Of a DNA stretch of 64,000 bases, positions 1 through 11,339 are shown piece after piece; the stretch's first letter is position 1; every line of letters starts with the position of its first letter. The notes under the pieces were generated by a model, which ran no database searches, was not told the DNA's origin, and saw only the letters and a program-made list of their open reading frames with translations. Both the position numbers and the translations under genes were made by a program. The stretch is from Artemia franciscana (Eukaryota > Arthropoda > Branchiopoda > Anostraca > Artemiidae): assembly GCF_032884065.1 (NCBI RefSeq), contig NC_088868.1:33258890-33322889 (forward strand). The letters are read 5' to 3'.

Positions 1-2290
1 TAAGCAACTTAATTCTTTCTAACAACCTACAAATCTAATGCTCAATTTTTACAAACAGATTTCGGCTCAGGTGACTTCTACTGTGCATTGAATTTTCATT
101 TTAAATCCCCATTAAAAAGAAAAACAGATTTTTTTTTACCAGTTTTTGTTTATTTTTTCGCAGTAGCATTAAAGTTTTAACATTATACCGAAGGTCCTCG
201 TTTAGTCATTGACTGATATTGCATAATTTTAAATTTGATCCTTGAACTGTAAAAAATTTCAAGTATTCTGATTAATTTAATGCAGTAATAAGATTGTTTT
301 CATTTAAAAGCATTTTTGGCTATTAAAGTTACAAATACTTGTATTTGAAACATGCTGTTTTTCAGAAAGTAATTTGCTTTTTTAATTTTTTCTTTGAGTC
401 ATGTAACTCAGGTAAAAGATAAATCTTTAATTTTCATGCTTAGCGTGTCTTTTACTACAAAGTATTATTTTTTTCCTTGGAACTACAAATAGGATAATAT
501 AATGTATTACTACGATATTATTCTATAATAATACAACTATCTTAAAAACCTGCAACTATTATATTTCTAAAAATTTTATAATAGGTCTAGAATAAAATAT
601 TTACTATTCCATATAGTATATATTACCGAATTATCAATTTGTTTACCTTTTCAATAGTTTTGCTGCTTTAGTATGTTTAAAAATGTTTTCACTAATATAT
701 ACCGATTGTCTCATTTAATTTTTCCTTACCAAACAAATTATTAGCTCTTTTAGCTTCCCCTTGTAATTCTTTGAAGCAACAGATATGTTACGAAAAAGAA
801 AAAAAAATACAATTAAATCTTAAATCAGAATTATTTACTATAATCACAAATATGTTTCTTAATTTATTGTCAAATGATAATTTAAACCAATGACTTATCT
901 GAGATAAAATGAAACACTTTAGATCATAGCATGCTATTATTGATTAGAGTTTTGACTGTGAGATTTCTTATTCATACTTACGGTATTTTGGTAATTCGAT
1001 TTAAAAATTAAAAGGTATATCGGTTTTATCTGAATGTTTGATAGAGAAAACTCTTACTTACACATTAATTTTGTTCCCGATAAATCAGATTTATCTTCAT
1101 GAGCATGTTTTTCTCGTTTTTAAATAGAGACACATAAGATAGTATCGAAGTAGGACGTGACTAAAACGGTCGTGGGAAAAAAATGAACATGACAAAAATG
1201 AACGGGACGAACAAGGACGTGACAAAAATGAAGTCAGGTGAGTAGAAACAAAGACAAAAATTATCTCCAAACCCCAATAAAACCAAAAAGAAAAGTTGCT
1301 GCTAAGGTTGAAAATTATGATCTTTTTGGCAGAAACGGTCAGGTGGTCATGAAGTTATCGTAGATTGGCTAGCAAGACTGATTTGAGCCTCAGTCTTGTG
1401 CTTTTATGCTTGAGCCTCAGTCAGTGTTGCCATAGTGCCGAAAATTACCTTGAATTGCTGTAAAATACACTGTCACTATTTGGCTGCACTCAAAGTTTTG
1501 TATATGATAAATTAGCACTTCTGAAGTCATTGCCAAAACTGTTTGCTAAGCGGCTCACAAAGGTAGGCTCAGCTGGGTATAAGGATTGTATAGCGATTGA
1601 ACACATATCGCCATGCTTATCCTTCACTGTAGCTCATCAAACAGATTTTAATATTTATTTTAGTGTCTAGGAAATGTCAGATAAGACCTTATACGTAACA
1701 GTAGTTGTTACTACTGTTACTAAAATCCAGCTTTTTTATTAATGTTTTTTTTCACCTTTTCCTTTTCGTTCCCTTCACAAATAGAAAATTTTCATCTAGC
1801 GGAAAGAACTTTGCTAAATTTTTTTGTGTCGGAAGAGAAAAATACATTTTAAGCTGTTTTGTTTTTGTTGCTCTTTATAGCCTGTGATGCATCTCTAATG
1901 CTTGGAAAGTAAACCATTTAACATTATACAGGAGGGATCTATACTCCATATTTATAATATACTTATAATATAATCACTTATCTTATACTTCATGCTATAC
2001 TTTAAGTATTAGGGAATGGGGGTATTTTTTTCGAAATCTAGTTGGGTATTTTTTTTTATTATTATTTTTTCACTGACAATACTAAAGGGCATTTTTCTCT
2101 GAAGATACCCAAATAGATGTTTTTCGAAGACTAGTGGATGTTAGAAGTCTAGGGGCTCTGATTTCTAGAAGGTGCATGCCCTGCTTTTGCTACCCCTTAG
2201 ACGACACCACTGCCCTTAACCTTCGCAAAACTTTCATATAAAAAACGCCAAAAGCCTACATGTGAAGAGAGATATGATTTCCTGAAGATC
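1..2290. other. AT-rich stretch without recognisable gene
   Basis: I see no gene here. Reading frames are short and low in complexity. Around 1150-1240 the motif GACGTGACAAAAATGA and variants recur a few times, suggesting a decayed short tandem repeat. From about 2010 the sequence has T-rich runs with GGGTATTTTT and its complement, which may be the remains of a short repeat. Confidence 0.6.
1695..1720. repeat. Short perfect inverted repeat
   Basis: GTAACAGTAG and CTACTGTTAC form perfect 10 bp arms around a 6-base loop. It is isolated, with no gene or T-run that would give it a clear role. Confidence 0.6.
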
Positions 2291-2340
2291 ATCTAAACAT
2301 AGAAGGCTCCACGCCCCATAGAAACGGCCAAATTGAAGTC

Positions 2341-4244
2341 TTAACGAACCAAGGGAGTAGCTGGAATCATCACACCCTCCACTTTCGAACTGTATACAAA
2401 TTTACTTCCCCTACTAGTTTGAGCAGTCCCGGAAAACATCATGGAGATCTCCCTGAAAGTATTGATGTCCCAGCGAAGATAGAGATAAAACACAAATATC
2501 TTTATTCTTAAGGAGGTCAACAGGAGTGCGAGTAGCCGACTGGAGAATTCTTGCCACTTTCTCTTGAAGATGGTGAATAGGAGCAAGTACCGAAGATAAT
2601 GTGGATGCGCACAAAGACGAACAGTAACATATATAAAGGTAAATGAAAGAGAAGTAGAAAAGACGAAGGATAAGAAAAGGAAATAAACACTTTAATTTTT
2701 CGGATGAATCCAATACCACGGAAAATTTTCACTCTTATTATTTTAAGATGGCAGTTAAACGGTAAATTTTCATCCAAAACAACTCCCAGGAATCGCACAT
2801 ATCGATCCGGGGGTTGACTTATGGATCCTCTTGGTGTAGGAAGCTCAGTAATTTTGTGGCAGCTCACACCTTTACGAGAAAAAAAAGAATGTATGACTTT
2901 TTTACATTTAAAGCTAGTTGATTCATGTCAAACTCAATAGGTATCTTCTCAGTTATTGCTTGAAGTTTTAGTATGAGGAATAATTCATCCGGGGCTGCAG
3001 CACATAAAGTAGTGTCGTCTGCAAATGCTATCAATTCTTCTCGACTATCAGATGCGAACACCAAGGTAGTCGAGAGTGAGCTTTATGACACAATCCACAG
3101 CAAACATTGTTAATTGGGGTGTTAAAAGGTCGGTAAATACTGTTCACATAGATGAGGAAGAGAGTTGGTCCAAGAATATAACCTTGGGATACTCCGTTTT
3201 CAATTGGAACTTTTTGTCTGTAACTTCCGTGGCGATAAATATGTTAGATAGGTATGATGAGAACCAAGACAGTGCTTTCCTGTGCACACCAAAATGAGAA
3301 AGTTCACCAATGAGGATCTTGTGCATTAGGCTGTCAAAAGCTTTCTTTACACCAAGAAAAATGGCCGCAGGAATAACATTATAATCTTAGGATCGTTGTA
3401 TGAATTGAAGAAGTCTATTACAAGCATGTTCTGTAGAATACTTAGCGCGAAACCCAAACTGATGCTGATGGGAAAAAAATTAGCTTCAAGAAATCTCACT
3501 AGACGTTTGAGCGTTGCCCTTTCAAATATCTTAGAGAACATTGACAGAAGAGAGATCGGCCTGTATTTCCAAGGATCATCACGGTCTTCTCTTTTAAAGA
3601 GAGCCATCACACGTGCAAATTTAAGACGTTGGTAAATACTTTTAGTTGACATGACCTATTAATCAAATGGCAAATTGGGGTGATAATCGATGGAAGAATA
3701 TGTTTAATAACTTTAGCAGCTGCTGAAGAATTCTTTAAGGACAAAACAATATTTCTAATGTCCTGCACCGTAACCACCTCAAGAACCATTGATTTCAAGC
3801 ACGAGGGACCTAGAAACTGCTTCCAAGACAGTGACACAGAAAAATGAGAAGCGCTACTAGCAGTTTTTCCCTTATCTCCGCAAAGAATTTGTTCATATGA
3901 TATCATGTTTGGCCTTTTCCTGTGACAAGTTAATCGTCTAAAATGAAAAACTTAGGGAGAGCTTCTGGTTTCATCGATGGCCGACTAACTTCCCTAATCA
4001 CGTCCTGCGTCTTTTTTATATTTTTACAGCAATCAACAAATCTCTTTGTAAAATATACTGTTTGAGCTCTGCAAATAATTGATTTCAGCATATTACGGTA
4101 CAACTTTAATGCTTCTAACTTAGCATTATTCGGTCTTTTTTTTACTCTTTCCAAAGGTTCTGCTTCCATTGAAGGGTTGAGTACTTTAGAAAAAAGGAGA
4201 CCTATTGAAAAAGTAATTATAGCAAATTTTGGATGTTGAAGCAC
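2341..4244 (-). pseudogene. Degenerate LINE (jockey/CR1-like), linker, reverse transcriptase and C-terminal region
   Basis: Read on the minus strand, successive frames give an ordered set of LINE ORF2 landmarks. About 4244-3930 has the endonuclease-RT linker (LKLYRNMLKSIICRA). About 3906-3607 precedes the palm (DIRNIVLSLKNSSAAAKVI). About 3652-3347 has RT block 1-2 (ARVMALFKREDRDDPWKYRP, then ISLLSMFSKIFER). About 3326-3144 has the LSHFGVHRKALSWFSSYLS block. About 3064-2864 has the catalytic FADDTT box followed by NQLALNVKK. About 2867-2517 has RFLGVVLDENL. The C-terminal part continues to about 2341. The frame changes repeatedly, so it is dead. It matches the copy at 41124-42250 clearly enough to be the same family. 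I saw no endonuclease upstream, so it is 5' truncated. The clade is uncertain; its status as a LINE is not. Confidence 0.88.
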
Positions 4245-4249
4245 TAAAG

Positions 4250-4850
4250 AATTCTTTTTTCCAATCCCCCAAGAAAAAACCTTTTTCGTATCTTTTTTGG
4301 TTTTAACAATTAGGATCCAACAGTTGAATTTGAATGCTTTTCCAGCTAGTCCAACGGATCAAATCAGGGGAAAGATGACAAGTCTCATGCAGTATTTTGG
4401 CTGATTTAATTTCCTCGACTATTAAAACAATTTATCTCTATGTGGATTTCAGATAGGGAAAAGTATTGTAAATAGATACATTTTATTCTTTCTTGGCTCA
4501 GATAAAAGATGGTGATCTATATTTGTTCTTTTTTGAAATGAAGATACGGAAAATCTCTAAGGAATAAAATGTAGCAAAAACCTGGGGAATAGGATATAGA
4601 AGAGACAATACAACGTATCAACTTTGAAACTCTATTTAAAGAGTTTATTCTTTCAAATGCCCTGGAGACATCCAGAAAAAATTGTCCCGCGAAGTCCGAC
4701 AATATAGTACAGAAACGGTAAATTGAGCTACATACATTTCTAGGCCTGTTTTTTTTTAGTTTTTTTTTCTCAGTTAAATTAACTCTTTGGGACACGAATA
4801 AGAGAGTTGTAAATCAGCATGAAAATTATTTTTTATATGTTTGATGGATT
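4250..4850. other. No recognisable gene
   Basis: AT-rich DNA upstream of the LINE. A 92-codon minus-strand frame at 4517-4795 has no family resemblance I recognise and does not continue the LINE protein. Confidence 0.5.
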
Positions 4851-4851
4851 T

Positions 4852-5060
4852 CAAATTTCCTAATAGGAACTCAATCATAATCTTCCTACATGGGCTATAC
4901 AGCAATCACTTTGAGATTTTATACTTTTAAACTTTTAAGATGTGATTCGGAGGTTTTCAAACCTCCTAATAGCATATCAATCATAATCTTTAGACATGGG
5001 ATATACAGCAAGAATTTTGAGATTTTATATTTTCTACTTTTAAGATGTGATTACACACTC
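4852..5060 (+). repeat. Diverged tandem duplication, about 106 bp unit x 2
   Basis: The blocks starting near 4852 and 4958 share CTAATAG, TCAATCATAATCTT, ACATGGG, TATACAGCAA, TTGAGATTTTATA and CTTTTAAGATGTGATT in the same order. They differ by scattered substitutions, so this is an older duplication. The boundary creates the small palindrome GGAGGTTTTCAAACCTCC at 4949-4966. Confidence 0.8.
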
Positions 5061-5214
5061 TTAAAAGCAAGAGGTCAATTTATATAAAGGAGATTCGGTA
5101 CATTTATCTAATAATTAGGGATGTTGGCCCAACAAAAGGCTTATTCCTTCCATTATCAATTTTTTATCTCATTTTACATCTTGTGAACTTTTGCGTACCC
5201 TTTTTAAGAATGTG

Positions 5215-5420
5215 AAGGGATAAGAGGGCAACCAGTCCCCCTCCCACATCTATTTAGTGGTCCTCCCTCAAAAGCCTTCAGGTCGAAATTTTTAAATAGT
5301 AATCTTCTTCAAAATGGTCTAAAGGTCAAAGACCTATTTATCCAATAATGATGCATCTCTCAAAAGCCCTGGTGGCAAGGGCTTTAAGCTATGCAATTTC
5401 CACATTGCTTATAAAAAGGT
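5215..5420 (+). repeat. Diverged unit of repeat family D
   Basis: The sequence GGGCAACCAGTCCCCCTCCC followed by a TCGAAATTTTTAAATAG stretch parallels the core of the D units at 6141-7760 and of family B. It is one of the most decayed copies, recognised only by the order of short motifs. Confidence 0.5.
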
Positions 5421-5880
5421 TTGCTATCAGGAAAATATGGGTACTTTTTATCCCATTTAAATCAGGCTTAGGATATTATGGTATTACTTCTCTGGATGTG
5501 GGGTAACTTTGAGGAAGAGGAGAGGGCAATGTTAAATAAATTAAAACACAATATGTTCCATACATTTCCCAAACGCAATATGGGAAATATGTATTGGAGT
5601 CTAGTTGAACCTTTGCAAGTCATAAGGATAAATATGTCTTATATCACTTGATTGAACAAAAATACCAAAGAACCCTCATCAAAAAAGAACCCTTATAAAA
5701 CGCCGTATCATTTACGATCATGGCTGGATTAACGAATTAAAGAAATTAAAACCGATGGAATCATTAAAGAAAGGGCTAGCGAGTGGTCAGTTCGCGTTTA
5801 CTATAGTAAAGACCACAAGGCTTCAATGTTTTATAATAATTATTTTTTCCCAGAGGCATTTCATATTTGACTTACTTGAC

Positions 5881-6138
5881 TTAAGTCTCCTGCCGGGCAC
5901 TGCTCGGCGTAGAGAGTGACGTCTGCCTCCTCCACCCACTTCGGTCCATGGCGAGTATTTGCTCTTCGCCCTGTCTGATGTTTGCCATCGCTAAGAACTC
6001 GGACAGGCTGTCGGACCAACGTTTCTTCGGTCGGCCTCGAGGTCGCTTCCAACCAACTTTGATTGGGTCGAAGTCATAGATCATCTTTGCGGGTAAATGT
6101 GGTGGCATTCGAAGCAGATGCCCGAACCATATGGTCAT
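5881..6138 (-). pseudogene. LINE ORF2 C-terminal fragment
   Basis: The 85-codon minus-strand frame reads MTIWFGHLLRMPPHLPAKM and then KRPRGRPKKRWSDSL. The pattern W-GH-LRM followed 20-25 residues later by a basic KRxRGRPxxRW motif is the standard end of many RTE-type and related LINE ORF2 proteins, downstream of the reverse transcriptase. Only this tail is present; no RT motifs lie upstream on this strand. It sits inside the decayed D repeat array, with D-like sequence at 5215-5420 on one side and 6141 onward on the other. It differs in detail from the other two LINE families here, so it is probably a further family. Confidence 0.75.
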
Positions 6139-6140
6139 AT

Positions 6141-7760
6141 TAATTTTGAAGGGGGCTCATTCGATGAGAAATCCAAAGTTAGTGTATCCTTTTTGATTCA
6201 CACGTAATTGAACCGCACTCTCTACCGCACTCTTTTCTCCAAAATCGTCTAATAGAAATTTTGAGTCTTTTATTCAAATTAGTCCAAAGATAAGATGACA
6301 ATAACAGGAGGTTCAATACTATCACCAAAAGAATGGGGGAAGTATTTTAAGCTATACCTGGCTGGTATATAAGGATCTTTTGAAAGGGTTGGCCCTATAT
6401 ACTCTATTAGATGCTCTTTTGATGTGAAATTGGAAGTTTCAAGGCCTTTCAAAAGTTGCCAGAGAACAACATTCATCCAGGTCCTCTTTTCTCCAAATGT
6501 ATTCGATTAAAATTTTGACACGGCGATTTTGACAAATAGTCCAAAGATCAGATAACAATAACATTGGGGTCGACACTACTCCCCAGAGCCCAGGGAAGTG
6601 TTGTAAGTTCTGTCCCGGTGTTATTTAAGGCTCTTATGAAAGGATTGGTCTTATGAAAGGATTGGTAAAATTTTGACATGGCAATTTAAAATTTCTAGTT
6701 ACCTTATCAAGAGTATCCCTCCCCTACGACCTCAATTCCCTAAATGCATTTGATAGCAAATTTTAACTAGTAATTTTGTACAAAATATTTCAAAGATCAT
6801 ACGATAATGTCATCGGAGTCGATACATTCCCCAAAGCCTAAGGGTTAAAAATGTAGTTTATGTCTTAACACCCACTGTGGGAGGGAGTTCGTACTCTCAC
6901 TAAATCATACTCAAATACTCCCTTACTCAAACTCACTTACTCACTCACTTCCTCAAACTTAATCACCCTTACTCGCACTGAGCCTCGCACTCACACTTAC
7001 TTACTTACTCGAACCCAATCACTCACTCATACCCACTCATAATCGCATTCGCACTGGAGGGGACTCATTCGATTGGAAATTTGAATTCCTATAGCCCTTT
7101 TAAGGATAAAAAGTAAAAGGAATGCTCTCCTAGTTCTCTTTTTAAGGGTCAAAAATGATTACAGGGCAACTAGCCCCCTTCCCCACGCCTTCGTTTCTCC
7201 AAATGCATTCAATCAAAATTTTAAAATATCCATTTTTTCAAAATAGTTCAAAGACCATATAACAATGCCTCCAGAGTTAGCACAAGCCCCAGAGCTCGGG
7301 GCTATTCATGCTCCAAGGGTATGTGAGCTTCCCATAGAAGTTGTGCTCTTATAAGGTTTGAAGAAGGCCCTTTTGATTGGATATTGTCATTTTTAAGATT
7401 TAAAAGTGACCAAGGGGAACCATCTCCCTTGTACCTTCTTTTACTCAAACATATTCGATAGAAACTTTGACATAACCATTTTGCTTTAAATAATCCAAAT
7501 ATTATATAACAGTGCCTTTGGGGTTAACATAGACACCAATTCCCGGAAGCAAGGGTCGTAAATTGTGTTCCAGGGCTACATGGTGGCATCTACAGAAGAG
7601 TTGGTTATAAGAACTTTGGAAGGAGCTCAGTTGAATAGAAACATGAAGCTATAATGCCCTTAGGCATAGTTATTTGATCTTTTGACTATTTTGAACATGA
7701 CAACTGTCTTAAAAGTTTGATCAGATACATTTGGGGAAATATGGCGTAAAAGGGGGATCC
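6141..7760 (+). repeat. Family D: about five to six diverged head-to-tail units of 250-330 bp
   Basis: Blocks starting near 6141, 6481, 6715, 7070, 7386 and perhaps 7640 repeat the same order of motifs: CTCATTCGAT, then CTCCAAATGCATTCGAT, then AAAATTTTGA, then a CCATTTT-like box, TAGTCCAAAGATCA, ATAACAATG, GGGGTCGACAC and CCCCAGAGCCC. The motif order matches the central part of family B in its TCAAACAG-first orientation (compare 45600-45830), so D looks like an old tandem expansion of the same ancestral core. No coding potential was seen. Confidence 0.7.
6893..7055 (+). repeat. Degenerate ACTC/ACTT simple repeat
   Basis: Runs of ACTCACTC, TACTCAAA and ACTTACTTACT with frequent interruptions fill about 160 bp. 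It separates two D units, so the array is not contiguous here. Confidence 0.85.
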
Positions 7761-8194
7761 CTTTTGACTCTTAAATCCACCCTAGAACAAGATGGCTTTT
7801 CCAAACTGTGGACAATTTCGAACTAAATGGCTATCTAAAAATTTTGATCAGATGCATTTGGCTTCTTGATTTTTTCCCTAAATGCTGTTGAGATAATGAA
7901 GATACGTCATTTTTACAAACTGGTTACATAAAGTGTGTTTTGATTTTACTTAAAACCTCTCTTAGCATTCCATGAAAATTTCAACTTAATACCATTAGCA
8001 GTTCTTGAGATCAATACAGACATGTTCGGATACGCCCTTTCGATAACTTGGATGCACCTGGAGTCTTTTCATTTAGTGCAATACTCCCTTCATATTCAAT
8101 AAATTTTGTGACTCAAAAACCTTAGTTATTCGTAAGATGCTGCAGATACGATTTTTTGATAGCATAGATGTAATATGCAGGATACTGTTGAGCT

Positions 8195-8790
8195 TTTTCG
8201 ATTCGGTTAAACAGATTGAGCTGCAATACTAGAGATCGTAGTAGTATTTACAATAGCAATCGCAGTGGCAGCAGCTGTACTAATAGTAGCAGTCAAAGTC
8301 ACAAGCTAAAGTAGTTGCAGTTAGGACTTGTAACACTTGTCATAACTTATCACACTTGCAGTTGTAAATAATCGCAGTCGCAGCCACAAGTAGCCCAAAT
8401 TATAGTCGTAAGCAGTTGGGATATCAGATAGTTTCAGTCTTAAGTATTTAAGACTCATGTGGGCTTAAGTACTTGCAGTAGTAAATAGTCATAGTCAGAA
8501 GTAACCACGGTCACAAGTTATCAGATTTAAAAATAGTCTCAGGTATAAGTATTCCTACTCACAGTGTTAATCGTATCTAGTGTTAGTTACAGTTGGAAGT
8601 TATTGCAGTCGCTAGTATTCACAGTCACAAGTGTTCATAGTCACAAATAGTCAAAATACTGTAACACATAGTTAAAACTGCATTCATAAGTAATCACATT
8701 TGTAATTGATCCCAATAAGTCATTGTGGCACTTAGAAATAGTCGTAGGTGCAGCCAAAATAATGGTAGTTGTAGCAGTAGTGTTTTTCAA
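8195..8790 (+). repeat. Cryptic AGT/GCA-rich repeat
   Basis: Dense, irregular recurrences of GTAGTTGCAGT, CAGTCGCAGT and AGTCACAAGTAG, without a fixed period. Similar short patches occur at 8930-9010, 9530-9650 and 19085-19180, always inside family C units, so it is an internal part of that repeat. Confidence 0.65.
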
Positions 8791-9667
8791 AGTGTTAATT
8801 TAATAACCTTACCCGTTCCTAAGATGCTTCAGGTATACCCATTTGTTAACCTTGATGCACATAATGGACAGAGTACTGGTTCTAAGGGAGTTAGCTGAAT
8901 TTGTAATTAGTCACTCTTGCAAGTAGTCCCAAGTGGCCCTAGTCACAGTCACAAGAAGGCACAGTTGCAGTCACAGCAGTAGTAGCAACAGTCGTCGTGA
9001 GAGTACAAAGTTACTGCACTTAGCCACTCCTAAGATATTGGATATATGCCCTTTTGATAACCTTGATGCAAAAATTGTTTTTTTGGTAAGTATAATATCC
9101 GACTGGGCATTCCCTGAAAGTTTGCCCTAATATACCCTTTGTCTTTTCTGATACACTCAGGGTCAAACAGTCCCCTTCTTTCCCAATGAAAAACTTATAT
9201 TTTAAAAATGGGCATACCCTTAATTTGAAACCTTTTCTGCAGAAGCTGTTTTCCTCCATTGAATTCTCAAAGGGAAAGTTATTACACCTATTGACTAAAT
9301 TGAACGAAGTAGCTTTTTCATAATTTTCACCAGTGTTAAGGGGATCTGAAAAGAACAATGGAGGCCCATCACCCTCCAAGGACTGTTCAGCATAGAGTGA
9401 AATTTGTAATTTAATAGGCTTAGCCGTTCCCGAGATGTTACTATGCGCCCTTTGGAAAATCAGCATACACTTAGTGCGCTTTGGTTGTGTTTAACTCCCT
9501 CCTTGACATTCCCTGGAAGTAACCACACTTAGATGTAGTAGCAGTTGCAAGGATCCCAATTACAGTTGCAAAATGTCTTAGTCAAAAGTAGTCAGAGTCA
9601 TAATTGCAACCTATCACATTTGCAGCTGCAGTAGTAGTATAGGTAGTGGCTCTGAAAGTTTCAAGTT

Positions 9668-9879
9668 AATACCCTTACCTATTCGTAACATGTTACACAT
9701 AAGCCTTTTTGATAACTTAGAAGCTGATAGTTTCTTTCGATTTAGTTCAATATTTCTCAAAATTCCAAGTCAATACCCTTACCTATTCGTAACATGTTAC
9801 ACATAAGCCTTTTTGATAACTTAGAAGCTGATAGTTTCTTTCGATTTAGTTCAATATTTCTCAAAATTCCAAGTCAATA
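9668..9879 (+). repeat. Perfect tandem duplication, 104 bp x 2
   Basis: The unit starting AATACCCTTACCTATTCG at 9668 is repeated without a visible mismatch from 9772, ending just before TGTTTGAC. Perfect identity inside an otherwise decayed family C block means the duplication is recent. Confidence 0.95.
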
Positions 9880-11231
9880 TTGTTTGACTTTTCGTAGACA
9901 CCCAGGATCAAAAACATTCATTACCCCGGTGGATATTACTGATGGATGTAAGACGTTGTGACGGTTTGAAAAAACGGCTTGTTACGATTTTTATCAGAGT
10001 TAGGGGGTATCTAAAAGGTCAAAAGGGAGGGGGTCAGCCTCTGTTCCTTTTTCAGCATCCCTCTCAAAACGGCTTTAAAGTTTCAACTTAATGTACTCAG
10101 CAGTTCCTTAGATATTGTTGTTGTGTCCTCTTGACAACCCTCCTGCATACAGAGTGTTTAATTTGGTTCATCTCCCCCCTCAAATTCTTCTAAAAGTTTT
10201 ACCTTATTACCCTTTACATTTTTGGAGACTCATGATCAAACATACCCCTTTTTCCCTATGACTAACCTTGTCTTTTAATAATGGGTAACCTATATAACTT
10301 TCAACATCTGCTTCAGGTGCTGTCTGTTGTGGGGGGGGGGGTTGTCATCACCAGAGGCAAAGTTATTTGACCTGTTTATTATTTTGAAGAAAATGACTAT
10401 TCTAAAATTTTGATCAATTATCTTTGGACGAAGGGCTGCTAAAAAGAGAATGGGAGGAAAATGGTTGCCCTCCAAAAACATTTTAACATCCTCATCAATA
10501 TGTCCTGAAAACTTAAGCCTAACAAGCTGTTCTTGAAATGTTGTAGATAAGCCTTTTATAAAAACTGGATGTACACTATTATCTTTGGGTTAGTTCAACA
10601 TCCTCATCAATATTCCTTGAAATTCCTCAGCCTTTCCGAACATACCCAGAATCAAACATCCCCCTTTTTTACAATCATATATCTTGCACGCAAAATAAGG
10701 GCAGTTTTCGTAATTTACACAGCTCACCCTGGGAAAATTGTATCCCCAGAGTTATAGTTACTAGCCCTTTTGGCTATTTTGAAAAAATTGCTTCTTCACA
10801 ATTTTGATCAGTGATGAGGAGAGAGAACATATAAAAAGGGCAAGAGGAGCTGATTGACCTGCGATAGCCCTTATATATATCTCTCAGTATTATCCTAAAA
10901 GAAACTCTTAAAGTGACATCCTTAGAAACATAGCTATTAGACCTTTTGACTAGTTTGAACAAAATGACAATCTCAGAATTTCGATTAATGTTGACAGGAG
11001 GGGCACATAAGAAAGTCAAGGATGAACTGGCTGCCCTCCAATCTCTCTTCAACGTCTCCTTAACGCATCTTGAAAATTTCAACTTAATATTCTCAGCTGT
11101 TCCTTAGTTTTTGCTGATATTCCCATTTCACAACCAGCAAGCATATAGTGAGAGTTAACTGTTTTCGGCATCCGTCTCAACTTTTCCTTAAAGTTTCACC
11201 TTTATACCAGTAATGTCCCCTCAATTGGTTT

Positions 11232-11330
11232 AACAAGGCCCAAATCCAACCATTCCAACAACACCATGTCTGACTATTCCAACAAGGCTCATATCCAGCC
11301 ATTTTAGCAAGGCCCATATCCCACTATTCC
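11232..11330 (+). repeat. Minisatellite, about 25 bp x 4
   Basis: Four consecutive units begin near 11232, 11257, 11281 and 11306. The consensus is AACAAGGCCCATATCC plus a CATTCC-like end. The second unit is one base short and the most diverged. A period of 25 is not a multiple of three, so it is not a protein repeat. Confidence 0.85.
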
Positions 11331-11339
11331 GACGACAGC

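Larger units (their letters stand above)
7880..11170 (-). repeat. Family C: block of diverged repeat units
   Basis: The phrase AGTTTCAACTTAATACCCTTA followed by a TTCCTAAGATG box, then CCTTTTGATAACCT, recurs near 7970, 8795, 9410, 9660, 10075 and 11070. A second module with GACTATTTTGAACAAAATGA, CTCAAAATTT and GCTGCCCTCC recurs near 9290, 10370, 10770 and 10940. This second module resembles the reverse complement of the D and B core. Units are of unequal length and have nested insertions. I see no intact reading frame; short frames such as 9020-9466 and 10774-11082 span repeat boundaries. Confidence 0.65.

Noticed and set aside
3396-3635. A 79-codon plus-strand frame
   Set aside because: It is antisense to the LINE RT blocks on the minus strand.
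6893-7055. Ser/Leu-rich translation of the ACTC repeat
   Set aside because: Simple-sequence artefact.
8195-8790. A possible CRISPR-like or regular spaced repeat because of recurring GCAGT words
   Set aside because: There is no fixed repeat length or spacer size and the context is eukaryotic; it is cryptic simple sequence inside family C.
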